A stretch of 64,000 nt of DNA, from positions 4,402,001 through 4,466,000 of the forward strand of contig NZ_CP059491.1 in the NCBI RefSeq assembly GCF_014041935.1, in the 5' to 3' direction. Within the stretch, counting starts at the first letter, position 1; each line of letters opens with the position of its first letter. The position numbers and the translations under genes were made by a program. Source of the DNA: Gordonia jinghuaiqii. GTDB lineage: Bacteria > Actinomycetota > Actinomycetes > Mycobacteriales > Mycobacteriaceae. The notes beneath the pieces were generated by a model, which did no database searches, was not told the DNA's origin, and worked only from the letters and a program-made list of their open reading frames with translations. Positions 7,612-18,342 of this stretch are shown in pieces.

Positions 7612-9138
7612 TCAGGTGATCCGTTCACCGAGTGAGTCGGTGATGGCGCGTTTGAGCTCGGTGTGATCGTCGAAGAAGGATGCGTGCGGACCGTATCGCC
7701 GGAACGGATCACTGCCGCGTCCGGTGACCACGACGACGTCGCCGGGCCCGGCCATCGACACCGCCAGCTCGAACGCGGTGCGTCGATCCGGTTCTTCGAC
7801 GACCAGCGCAGAACCGGCACGGCGCGCACCCCGGAGGACCTCCGCCCTGATCAGCTCCGGGTCCTCGGTCTCCGGGCTTTCATCGGTGACGACGACGATG
7901 TCGGCATGGCGCGCAGCCACCTCTCCCAGCGGGACGCGCTTGCCGGGGTCCCGACCGCCGGTCGCGCCGATCACCACGATCAGGCGCCCGCGCGCCAGCG
8001 ACCTGAGGTACGGAAGTAGAGCGTTCTGACCTGCGGTGTTGTGCATGTAGTCCACGATCGCCGTGTAGGGCTGACCGCCGTGCACGGGTTCGCACCGTCC
8101 TGCCACACCGGTCACCGAGGAGATCCCTTCGGCAGCGGCGGTGATGTCGACACCGTCGGCCACCACACAGGTGATCGCCAGCAGCGCGTTGGCGACCTGG
8201 TGGGGTCCCAGCACCTGCAGGTGGAGGTCTGCATCGCCGTGCGGAGTGTGAACGGTGAAGCGCGTGCCCGATTCCCCGCATCGGATTCCGCCGGCGCTGA
8301 CGTCTGCCGAGGCGTCGCGCGTAGAGCAGGTCCAGGTGGTGGGCACGGTGCCGGCCGCCAGCCGCGCGCCGTACATGTCGTCGATGCTGATGACCGCGGT
8401 CTGGGTGCGGGCCTCGGTGAACATCTCCGCCTTGGTGGCGAAATAGGCCTCCATCGACCCGTGATAGTCGAGATGGTCGTCGCTGAGGTTGGCGAAGGCC
8501 ATCACCCGGAAGCCGGTGCCGTCCACACGGTGCTGGTCGACCGCGTGAGAGGAGACCTCCATGGCGCATGATGTGACGCCGTGCCGGCGGAAAGTCGCCA
8601 GCGTGCGCTGGAGCATCGGCGCCTCCGGCGTGGTGCGCTCGGGTACCAGGTCGTATCCGGGGCCGCGGATACGGGCGCCGGAGATCAGACCGGCGGACTC
8701 ACCCGCCGCGGTGAGTGCGGCCTCGATGAAATGGGCGGTACTGGTCTTGCCGTTGGTGCCGGTCACCCCGAACACCCGAAGGTCGCGCGACGGTTCGCCG
8801 TGAAACCAGGAGGCCAGCGGCCCCATCGCAGCGCGTGGTTCGCCGACGACCAGGCTGGGCAACACCGACGACGGGCGGTCACTGATCGCGAGCACCGCAC
8901 CTGCGGCGGCCGCCTCGTTCTCGAAATCAAGTCCGTGCCAACGACTTCCGGGGATGGCGAGGTACGCGTCACCCGGGCGCACAGTCCGCGAATCGTCGTC
9001 GAGGTCCCGCACCACGACCGCCCCGACACCCGCGTCCCCGACGATCGGGACCCCGAGATGTGCAGCCACGCGAGCGATCGTCATCCCCGCGTCGCCCCAC
9101 GACGCCGACCGCGCACGCGGATCATCCCCGGTCGTCAT
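7612..9138 (-). CDS. MurE-like Mur ligase (UDP-MurNAc-tripeptide synthetase paralogue)
   Basis: A roughly 508-residue three-domain Mur ligase. The N-terminal domain contains RTVRPGDAYLAIPGSRWHG, the ATP-binding loop GVTGTNGKTSTAHF and MEVSSHAVDQHRV mark the central domain, and the C-terminal domain has IGATGGRDPGKR. The position of the D-N-P-R motif, which binds meso-diaminopimelate in MurE, reads VTDESPETEDPE. D-N-P-R is therefore replaced by D-E-S-P, which argues against the canonical meso-DAP ligase. The gene stands alone, outside any cell-wall cluster, so it is probably an additional MurE paralogue. The frame extends upstream to 9312; 9138 is chosen because the family homology starts shortly after it. 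Confidence 0.82.
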   Translation of the reverse strand: MTTGDDPRARSASWGDAGMTIARVAAHLGVPIVGDAGVGAVVVRDLDDDSRTVRPGDAYLAIPGSRWHGLDFENEAAAAGAVLAISDRPSSVLPSLVVGEPRAAMGPLASWFHGEPSRDLRVFGVTGTNGKTSTAHFIEAALTAAGESAGLISGARIRGPGYDLVPERTTPEAPMLQRTLATFRRHGVTSCAMEVSSHAVDQHRVDGTGFRVMAFANLSDDHLDYHGSMEAYFATKAEMFTEARTQTAVISIDDMYGARLAAGTVPTTWTCSTRDASADVSAGGIRCGESGTRFTVHTPHGDADLHLQVLGPHQVANALLAITCVVADGVDITAAAEGISSVTGVAGRCEPVHGGQPYTAIVDYMHNTAGQNALLPYLRSLARGRLIVVIGATGGRDPGKRVPLGEVAARHADIVVVTDESPETEDPELIRAEVLRGARRAGSALVVEEPDRRTAFELAVSMAGPGDVVVVTGRGSDPFRRYGPHASFFDDHTELKRAITDSLGERIT

Positions 9139-9349
9139 CGTCGGCGATTCAGGGCGTCGCCCGTCGATGCCCACCGGCCGCCGTCCTGCCGCCAGCGGTG
9201 AGCACTCGGCTTCGTCGTGATCGGCATCACACCGGCTTACCCGGCACTCCCACACCCAAACGCTCCACGTCGGCCCGACGGGCGCGAGAAACCGGTGAAG
9301 CCGGGTCTCCATAGTTCAGATACCGGACAAACCTCCCACGGCCGGCCTC

Positions 9350-9369
9350 GTTGTGACCCGCCTCACAAC
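9350..9369. promoter_or_regulatory. perfect CRP/GlxR-type binding site
   Basis: The sequence GTTGTGA-CCCGCC-TCACAAC is a perfect 7-bp dyad with a 6-bp spacer and contains TGTGA-N6-TCACA, the consensus recognised by CRP family regulators (CRP in mycobacteria, GlxR in corynebacteria). It lies about 150 bp upstream of the ferritin-like gene and upstream of the divergent MurE-like gene. The rest of the 9139-9508 gap shows no gene; it ends with an AGAAGGGAG ribosome-binding site just before the ferritin-like gene. Confidence 0.7.
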
Positions 9370-9508
9370 TCACGAGATCGACTGCGCCACAGCATTTCTC
9401 ATCACAGTCACCTGACTGATTTCGTACCAGAGGTTAGACCTGCACGTTCTGTGGCAACACTCGAGTTGTCACCCGATTCGCACATCGGAAGAAGGGAGCT
9501 CGACTCCG

Positions 9509-10525
9509 ATGACTGTTTCCACCACCACCGTTCAGCAACAACTCCGCGCAATTCTCGCGCTGACCAACACCGAGATCCAGATTGCCGAGACCCGGCAGGC
9601 ACAGGCGCGTACCGACGCCATCCGCAAGGAACTCACCCAGAACGCCCAGAATGCACGTGAGCGCGCGGCGTCGATCGAGGCCGCCCTTCGTGAACGCGGC
9701 GGACTCATCGACGTCATAAGTCCCGTGCTGGGCCGGGTCGTCGCGGCGGCCAAGACCTTCGCCGAGCAGACCCAGCCGCTCGACGAGGCACTTCTCGACG
9801 ATCTCGCCCTCGAACAGCGGCTCGTCGCTCGGGCCACGTACCTCAAGGCACTCGCCACCGGACAGGAAGACGCCGCACTGGTCGATCTGGCAGATCGCCT
9901 GATCGACGCCCACACCGCCACGGTCCACTGGCTGACCACCGTTCTCGCCGAAGAAGCACTCGGCGGACCGACAGCCCTGCGTCGTGGCCCTACCCAGTGG
10001 GTCAGCGGTGTCGCAGCACGCGCGATCACCGCACCGGCGATCGGCGCGTCGTGGGCCATCGACCGAACCGCCGAGTTCGCGCGTCAGATCCCCGACCCCG
10101 TGGAGACACTGCGCAACCGTTTCGGACGCGCGGTCGACGATGCGGCCGAGACCGCCTCGCGCGCCGGTGACGCCGTCAGCAATGCGGGCACGGCGGTCTC
10201 GAAGACCGTGGCGGCAGGACGCGACGCCGCCCTGGAAGCGGTCGAGGAAAGCGCACGGGACAACGGCGCAAAGGGCACGGCAGACGCGCTGCACCAGCTC
10301 CGCGAGGTCACCGGAACCGTTGAGGCCGAAGAGCTTCCGATCGACGGCTATGTCAACCTCAACGTCGCTGACGCGGTTGCCGCGGTCAAGGAGCTGACCA
10401 AGCCGGCCGATCTGCGTGTCACCCTCGCCTACGAGGAGGCACACAAGAACCGCCAGCGCGTCGTCTCCGCGATCGAGATCCGTTTCGCGCAACTCGCCAA
10501 GGAACTGGTCGGCATCGACAACTGA
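9509..10525 (+). CDS. ferritin-like domain protein
   Basis: A 338-residue, strongly alpha-helical soluble protein without signal peptide or membrane segment. Residues about 5-150 form a run of amphipathic helices with regularly spaced Glu, Asp and His (TNTEIQIAETRQAQAR, LDEALLDDLALEQRL, LIDAHTATVHWL), as expected of a ferritin-like four-helix bundle. The middle is alanine-rich (about 200-260) and could be a coiled or membrane-proximal segment. It starts at ATG 9509 with AGAAGGGAG upstream. I infer a ferritin-like fold from the helical pattern and from similarly annotated actinobacterial proteins; iron binding is not shown. Confidence 0.55.
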   Translation: MTVSTTTVQQQLRAILALTNTEIQIAETRQAQARTDAIRKELTQNAQNARERAASIEAALRERGGLIDVISPVLGRVVAAAKTFAEQTQPLDEALLDDLALEQRLVARATYLKALATGQEDAALVDLADRLIDAHTATVHWLTTVLAEEALGGPTALRRGPTQWVSGVAARAITAPAIGASWAIDRTAEFARQIPDPVETLRNRFGRAVDDAAETASRAGDAVSNAGTAVSKTVAAGRDAALEAVEESARDNGAKGTADALHQLREVTGTVEAEELPIDGYVNLNVADAVAAVKELTKPADLRVTLAYEEAHKNRQRVVSAIEIRFAQLAKELVGIDN

Positions 10526-10542
10526 TCTTGACGCACCGACCG

Positions 10543-10577
10543 ACGACGGCCACCATCCATCCGATGGCGGCCGTCGT
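10543..10577 (+). terminator. intrinsic-type terminator hairpin after ferritin-like gene
   Basis: Fifteen-base arms (ACGACGGCCACCATC at 10543-10557 and GATGGCGGCCGTCGT at 10563-10577) pair with a single mismatch around a 5-base loop, followed by TCTCTGTGTT. The stem lies 17 bases after the stop codon and before the next gene, in the right place to end the ferritin-like transcript. Confidence 0.7.
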
Positions 10578-10613
10578 TCTCTGTGTTGCCCCGCGCGCCT
10601 AGACTTCCCGATC

Positions 10614-11675
10614 ATGCACCGTCGCGTCGTTCTGGTCTGCGCCCTGCTCCTCACCGTCTTCGCCGGATCCGCATTTCCGGGCGCCGGCCCTGCCCGCGCC
10701 GACTCCGACCTCGTCAAGGCACGGGCCGCGATCTTCGGGGCCGACAACGTCGACGCACAGACCGGGGCGGTACGCGCGGACCGCGTGATCTTCTCCTGGT
10801 TCGGCGTCTCGAACTTCGCCGTGGCCATGGCGGGCAAGGTGTTTCTCGTCGACGCCTGGGTGCCGAACGTCTACCGGAATTACGTACCGACCACGCCTGC
10901 ACAGCTCGCGGCGATCAAGCCGTCGCACATCTTCATCGGCCACGCGCACTTCGATCACGCGGCCGATGCGGTCGAGATCGCCGCCCGCTCCGGCGCCCGC
11001 CTCGTGGGTTCGGCAGAACACTGCGCGTTCTTCCGGCAGGAGTCGTCGAGCGTCCGGTGCGATGCCGTCGCCGGCTCGCGCCCCGGCACCACCGCGACCT
11101 ACGACGGCCTCGAGGGCATCGGCGTCACGACGGTCACGCACCTTCACTCCGAGCTGAAGGCACCGACGGGCGATCTGCCGCCTCTCCTCCCGATCCCGCC
11201 GAGCGATCGTCTTATCACCGACCCGCCGCAGCCCGACGACCTCGGCCGGCTCGCCGGACATCTCGGCGACCCCGAGGGCGGTGCCGTCCTGTACGCGTTC
11301 GACGTCGGCGACCGGCGCATCGTCTGGAACGACTCGGTGGGACCGGTCGCCCAGGACCCCGCCGGCCCCGCAGTCCTGGCGGCCCTGCGCCGCCTCGGGC
11401 CCGTAGACCTGCACGTCGGGTCGATCCAGGGTTTCAATGAGATCACCAACGGGCTGAAAGACGCGGTGCGTTACATCGACGCGATCCGCCCGAAAATGTT
11501 CGTGCCCAACCATCACGACGACTGGTTCCCGGTGATCGCCACTCCTGCGACCACCCGGGAGAAGTCGTTCTTCGACGCCCTGGCGTCGATCGACCATCGG
11601 CCCGAGGTTCGTTACCTCCGCGACCCGAGCGACTACCTGAACCCGGATCGGATCACGCTCGACCTGGCCGGGTGA
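10614..11675 (+). CDS. secreted metallo-beta-lactamase-fold hydrolase
   Basis: A 353-residue exported protein. Residues 1-29 form a typical Sec signal peptide (basic M-H-R-R, hydrophobic core, A-R-A-D-S cleavage region). The mature part has an MBL-fold metal motif GHAHFDHAADA (about residues 108-118), a later HLHSE, FDVGDRRIVWNDSVG, and C-terminal PNHHDDW (about 301-307). This is the L-ascorbate-lactonase/UlaG-like arrangement, but the substrate is unknown. The start at ATG 10614 is fixed by the signal peptide; the frame is open upstream inside the preceding gene. It shares no operon with its neighbours. Confidence 0.8.
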   Translation: MHRRVVLVCALLLTVFAGSAFPGAGPARADSDLVKARAAIFGADNVDAQTGAVRADRVIFSWFGVSNFAVAMAGKVFLVDAWVPNVYRNYVPTTPAQLAAIKPSHIFIGHAHFDHAADAVEIAARSGARLVGSAEHCAFFRQESSSVRCDAVAGSRPGTTATYDGLEGIGVTTVTHLHSELKAPTGDLPPLLPIPPSDRLITDPPQPDDLGRLAGHLGDPEGGAVLYAFDVGDRRIVWNDSVGPVAQDPAGPAVLAALRRLGPVDLHVGSIQGFNEITNGLKDAVRYIDAIRPKMFVPNHHDDWFPVIATPATTREKSFFDALASIDHRPEVRYLRDPSDYLNPDRITLDLAG

Positions 11676-11738
11676 CCGCCCCGGGATCTCGGTCGACGAA
11701 CGCCGAGGATTGTCGGTGCCATCAGGTAGTTTCCTGGC

Positions 11739-13438
11739 ATGACCTTGGGGGCGGGGATCGACTCGACCGGATCAGCCGATCCGGTCGACGAGTCCGTCGA
11801 ACCCACCTGGCGCCCCGATGAGGAGATGTCCTCAAACGAGCTGACCGAGGTACTCGTCCACTGCGCCGGCCTGACCGCCTCGGCCACCTATCGGATGATG
11901 ATGGCCGCCAGCCTGAAACACGACGAACTCGCATCCGACTACGCCGAACGCCGTGCCGAGACCCACACCGGCGAACTCGTTCCATCGACGCCTTCGACAC
12001 TCTCGCCACCCGCGTCGCCTCCGGCGACGACCCCTACGAACAGTTCGGACCCGACGGCCTCGAACAAGCCATCGCCGAAATCGGCGCCGCGCTGACCATC
12101 ACCCCGGCCCAGGCGAAAGAACTCATCTTCGCCGGAGACGCCCTGCGCTACCGATTGTCGTTCACCGGCCACGGTCTGGCCTGCGGACGTATCGACAAAC
12201 ACCGTTTCCTCATCGCCGTACGTCGCACCGAGCTCATCACCGACCTCGAGACGATGCAGACCGTCGACGCACACCTGGCCGAAGCGATCTTCGCCCGCCC
12301 ACCCATGTCGACCACCCGCTTCACCACCATGGTCGACGCCATCGTCGCCACCTGGGCTCCCGACGCCATACGCCGACGCAACCAACGCGCCCACGACGAC
12401 CGCAACATCAGCGTCCGCAGCGATCGCTTCCATCCCGGCCAAGCCCGCATCAGCGGAGCACTGACCGAGGCCGACGGCGCAGCATTCAACGCCCAACTCA
12501 CCACCATCGCCACCACCGTGCACCCCGGCGACCCCCGCACCCTGCCCCAACGCCGCGCCGACGCCCTCATCGCACTCGCCCACGGCACCACCACCCTGAC
12601 CTGCCACTGCCCCGACTGCACCCCCACACCCGACCCCGAAACAGCAGACAACGATGTCGACGCCGATGCCAATGCCAATGCCAATGCCAATGCCAAGCCT
12701 GACAGCGAGGCCGTCACCGACGTCGATGACGCCACGAGTCCCGCCGCCCGGTCGTGCGACTGCGACGGCCGCAGCACCATCACCGCACCGCAGGCCACTT
12801 TCCACATCGTGGTGAACCTGTCCACACTCGTCGGCGTCGACAACGATCCGGCATTCCTCGACGGACACGGCATCCTCGACGCCGACACCGCCCGTTCGCT
12901 GCTCGCCGACGCCCGCCGCACCTACATCCACCCCCACCCCGACCCGGGCAACAACACCGGGCCAGGCGACACCGACTCGGCTGCCCTCGATTCCGAGTTC
13001 CGCTACTCACCGCCGAAGAAACTGCGAGCCCTGGTACGCGCCGGCGAACTGTGCTGCGTGTTCCCCGGCTGCAACGCCCCGGTGTGGAACCTCGACCTCG
13101 ACCACACCGACCCGTTCGACCACACCGACCCCCGCCGCGGCGGCCCCACCACCGAACGCAACCTCAAACCCCTGTGCCGGTTCCACCACCGCATCAAAAC
13201 CTTCACCAGCTGGCAGGACCACCAAGACGAATTCCTCCACGCCTGGTTCACCACACCCACCGGCCACATCTTCCTCGGCAACGCCTACAACGGCCGCGAC
13301 CTCTTCGGACGACGCGTGCCCAAACGCCCACCCGACCACCCCGCACGCACCACTCTGGACGATCTCCGCGCCACCGCCACACGCCGCCGACAACGCGCCG
13401 AGGACCGCTGGAACAAAGCGAACCCACCGCCCTTCTAG
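11739..13438 (+). pseudogene. frameshifted DUF222 / 13E12-type HNH endonuclease
   Basis: An HNH endonuclease of the 13E12-repeat/DUF222 family in two frames. The first part (11739 to about 11980) encodes the N-terminus through RRAETHTGEL. The second frame continues from about 11984 (IDAFDTLATRVASGDD) and runs uninterrupted to 13438. It includes the DUF222 core, an Asn-Ala repeat, and the C-terminal HNH domain with C-x4-C (CCVFPGC), DLDHTDPF and LKPLCRFHHRIKT. A one-base deletion between about 11950 and 11985, or an equivalent two-base insertion, would explain the shift. It may be a true pseudogene or a sequencing error. The family is typically multicopy and mobile-like in actinomycetes. Confidence 0.75.
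12671..12694 (+). repeat. hexanucleotide tandem repeat (AATGCC)4
   Basis: Four perfect AATGCC units, preceded by a GATGCC variant, encode Asn-Ala repeats in the linker between the DUF222 and HNH domains. Its six-base period keeps frame, so copy-number slippage changes only linker length. Confidence 0.85.
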
Positions 13439-13556
13439 TCCGAAGAGCCACCACCTCCGGCCCCTGAGCAGGGTTTCCGCCGTCTTCGCCGTCGCTGGGG
13501 CGCGGGTACCGGAGTGCGACGATTCATCGGATGGTCGTGAGACATCTGACGGAGTT

Positions 13557-13613
13557 TTGATCAATTCCAGAAAAAGCGTGCGGGATGACTGTTCCGCACC
13601 TATGGTGGGTCAG
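13557..13613 (+). promoter_or_regulatory. furA promoter with probable Fur box; leaderless start
   Basis: Upstream of furA, TTGATCAATTCCAGAAAA (13557-13574) is an AT-rich element that resembles the FurA autoregulatory operator of mycobacteria as I remember it. Further downstream a TATGGT hexamer at 13601-13606 ends seven bases before the GTG at 13614. This spacing is expected for a -10 element whose transcript starts at the start codon itself, i.e. a leaderless mRNA. Both points are inferred from sequence only. Confidence 0.5.
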
Positions 13614-14040
13614 GTGGCACCGACAACGGTCTATGCCCAGCAACTCCGGGCCGCAAAACTCCGCGTCACCCAACCGCGGGTGACGGTCATGAACGCCGTC
13701 GACCAACACCCCCACGCCGACACCGACACGATCTTCGGGGTGGTGCGCGAGACGCTGCCGAACGTATCTAGGCAAGCCGTCTACGACGTCCTTCATGCCC
13801 TGACCGAGCGGGGCCTGATCCGGCGCATTCAGCCGTCAGGTTCGGTGTCGCGCTACGAGTTTCGGACGGGCGACAATCATCATCATGTCGTCTGTCGCGC
13901 ATGCGGTGCCATCGCCGATGTCGATTGTGCAGTCGGCGAGGCCCCGTGCCTGACCGCCTCCGACGACCACGGCTTCGTGCTCGACGAGGCCGAGGTCATC
14001 TACTGGGGCCTCTGTCCGGACTGCGTCGGCACCGCCACCA

Positions 14041-14045
<5 letters not shown>
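13614..14045 (+). CDS. furA: FurA-type ferric uptake/peroxide regulator
   Basis: A 143-residue Fur-family repressor: a winged-helix DNA-binding domain (about residues 8-80, with LRVTQPRVTVMNAV and VSRQAVYDVLHAL), then a metal-binding dimerisation domain with HHHVVCRACG (about 95-104) and a second C-x2-C pair near the C-terminus (LCPDC). GTG 13614 is preferred over the upstream ATG at 13602, because it aligns exactly with the start of mycobacterial FurA (six residues before the Y-A-x-Q-L-R block) and suits a leaderless promoter. It lies directly upstream of katG, the classical furA-katG pair, and should repress that operon until oxidants or metal status change. Confidence 0.9.
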
Positions 14046-16333
<2,288 letters not shown>

Positions 16334-16355
16334 GCACTCGCTCTGTAGTTGACCT

Positions 16356-16390
16356 CAACACCCCGCGGGCGACTCGCCGGCGGGGTGTTG
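16356..16390 (+). terminator. katG terminator hairpin
   Basis: Perfect 11-base arms CAACACCCCGC (16356-16366) and GCGGGGTGTTG (16380-16390) enclose a 13-base loop, 22 bases after the katG stop. No long T-run follows, which is common for actinobacterial terminators. Confidence 0.75.
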
Positions 16391-16557
16391 TGCGTCGTGG
16401 CGCGGATCTGCGAAGGATCCCCCGCGGTCATCGCCGGTGGCCCCGTCCGTCTCCACAGTCCACTTCGACCCCGGGTGTTCACTCAGTCGAACAAGTGTGG
16501 AAGCAGGATCGGTCAATACGGTCAGCGCAAATGGCCCCGCCCGCGTACGGTCAGACG

Positions 16558-17025
16558 ATGAGACTCCCCCTCCGTGCCACTCTCGCGGCGGTCGCCGCAT
16601 CAGCCGCCCTCCTCGCACCCACCTTGCTGTCCCCGGCGACTGCCGACGCCACACCGCCGTCGGGGATCTCGGCGGTCACGCTGGCCAAGACTGAGATCCC
16701 CGCCGACCTGCTGCCCTTCATCCCCGACGGTCTGCAGGTGGAGGTTCGTGAGATCACCATCGCGCCGGGCGGCACCACCGGCTGGCACTACCACGACGGC
16801 AACCTCATCGGCCTGGTCCGGCAGGGCACCCTCACCCACCCCGGCGCCGACTGCAAGCCGGTGGTCTACAAGACCGGCGAGATCATCAACGAGCCCGCAG
16901 GCAAGGTGAACACCCACGAGGGAACCAACCTCGGGACCGTCCCGGTCATACTCGACGTCGTGTACCTGCTCCCCCTGAAGAAGCCGCTCTTCGAGGACGC
17001 GCCGGCACCGCCCTGCGCGGACTGA
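16558..17025 (+). CDS. secreted cupin-domain protein
   Basis: A 155-residue protein with a Sec signal peptide (about residues 1-31; M-R-L-P-L-R, alanine/leucine core, A-T-A-D cleavage region) and a single cupin domain. Cupin motif 1 shows as GGTTGWHYHDGNLIGLVRQG (histidine ligands H-x-H), and the second part has GEIINEPAGKVNTHEGTN. A small secreted metal-binding beta-barrel is predicted; the substrate is unknown. It ends 21 bases before a convergent amidohydrolase. The upstream gap (16391-16557) contains no other gene. Confidence 0.75.
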   Translation: MRLPLRATLAAVAASAALLAPTLLSPATADATPPSGISAVTLAKTEIPADLLPFIPDGLQVEVREITIAPGGTTGWHYHDGNLIGLVRQGTLTHPGADCKPVVYKTGEIINEPAGKVNTHEGTNLGTVPVILDVVYLLPLKKPLFEDAPAPPCAD

Positions 17026-17046
17026 GGCCCACCGCGCCAGGAGAGG

Positions 17047-18342
17047 TCAACGCTTCAGAACAGCGTCGAGTTCTCCGGCCACGGTTCGTGATCCGACGGT
17101 CACCAGCTCACCGTCGCGCACCACCCACCGGCCTCCGACCATGACGTCGCGTGGTCGGCGGCCGGGCCCTGCCCACAACAGACCGTCGAGTGCGTCCGGA
17201 ACCCCGGCGTCGAACACGTCCGAGCAGTCCCAGACACACAGGTCGGCTGCCGCGCCGACCCGCAGGTGCCCCAGTTCCGGGCGCCCCAACCCCGCGGCCG
17301 ACCCCTCGGTGGCCATCGTCAGACACCCACGGGCGGAAACGGGTTCGCCGACGAGCCCCGAGACCTGCATCGCCAGCCGGGCGTCGGCGAGCAGATGACC
17401 GGCATCGTTGCTGCCGCCGCCGCTGGTGCCCAGCCCCATTCGGACACCGGCGGCGGTCAGTGCGGCGACCCGTGCGACACCCCAGCCCATCGGCACGTCG
17501 CATCCCGGTGCGTGTGTCGCGGTCGCGCCCGACCGCGCGAGCAGATCGATCTCGGCGTCGGTGATCTCGCACAGGTGCGCCACGGTGACGTCGCGCTCGA
17601 GCCAGCCCCACTCGTCGAGAAGTTCGAGCGGGCGGCGGCCGTACCTTTCGGCGGCGATCTGCACGTCGATCTGCTCGTTGGCCTGGGTTCGACGCCGCAG
17701 ACCCAGTCGCTTCGCGGCCTCGGTCAACACCGCGAACGTCTCGGGCCCGTCCGCGTGCACCCCCGACGGCCCGACCGCCAGCTGGATCATCCCGTCCGGG
17801 CTGACGCCGGTATGCGCATCGGGCAGATGGGTGTCGTGGATGTCGACCACCGACTGGGCCGCCGCGTCCGGCTCGTCGCGGGCGGTGCCCCGGACGAAGA
17901 CCAACCGGGCCCCGACCCGCCGTGCCGCGCCGATCGTCGCGCCCGCCAACTCCACCGGATCCTGATCTCGCGGCCAGGTGAGGTGATGATCGGCCACGGT
18001 GGTCACCCCGCACAGCAGGGATTCGGCCAGACCCACCGCGGCAGCCGCAGCGGTGAGCTCCGGATCGACTCCGGTTGCGTTGTAGCGCCGGCCCATCCGC
18101 ACCAGCCACTCACTCATGGGCAGGAACCTCGCGTCCGGTCGGGACCGGAACGCACTCTGCAGCAGGTGATGGTGCGCGTTGACCAGCCCCGGGGTGATGA
18201 CACAGCCGGACACGTCGACGATCTCGCCCTCGCCGGAGTGCTCCTCCCCCACCACCCCGTCGGCGACGACGAGTCGCCCCCGGGTGACCGTCGACCCGTC
18301 GATCATCACCGCAAGTGCTCCGTCGAGCATCACCGAGGTCAC
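17047..18342 (-). CDS. amidohydrolase (8-oxoguanine deaminase/AtzA-like) lacking two metal-site residues
   Basis: A 431-residue TIM-barrel amidohydrolase of the cytosine/8-oxoguanine deaminase and chlorohydrolase subgroup. The first metal motif is present (GLVNAHHHLLQS, about residues 52-63), as is the strand-6 histidine (VTVAHLCEITDAEI). However, the strand-5 motif, normally L-H-T-H-L-A-E, reads RRTQANEQ (His to Gln), and the strand-8 motif, normally G-V-D-G-S-A-S-N-D, reads GLGTSGGGSND (the catalytic Asp is absent). I therefore doubt ordinary deaminase activity. Its GTG start overlaps the stop of the ferredoxin-reductase gene, so the two form an operon. It may be a diverged enzyme using a different centre, or an inactive paralogue. 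Confidence 0.78.
   Translation of the reverse strand: MTSVMLDGALAVMIDGSTVTRGRLVVADGVVGEEHSGEGEIVDVSGCVITPGLVNAHHHLLQSAFRSRPDARFLPMSEWLVRMGRRYNATGVDPELTAAAAAVGLAESLLCGVTTVADHHLTWPRDQDPVELAGATIGAARRVGARLVFVRGTARDEPDAAAQSVVDIHDTHLPDAHTGVSPDGMIQLAVGPSGVHADGPETFAVLTEAAKRLGLRRRTQANEQIDVQIAAERYGRRPLELLDEWGWLERDVTVAHLCEITDAEIDLLARSGATATHAPGCDVPMGWGVARVAALTAAGVRMGLGTSGGGSNDAGHLLADARLAMQVSGLVGEPVSARGCLTMATEGSAAGLGRPELGHLRVGAAADLCVWDCSDVFDAGVPDALDGLLWAGPGRRPRDVMVGGRWVVRDGELVTVGSRTVAGELDAVLKR

Noticed and set aside
12671..12694. Repeat tract considered as a CRISPR-like array
   Set aside because: It is a perfect hexanucleotide tandem without spacers inside a coding frame, and no cas genes are present anywhere in the window.
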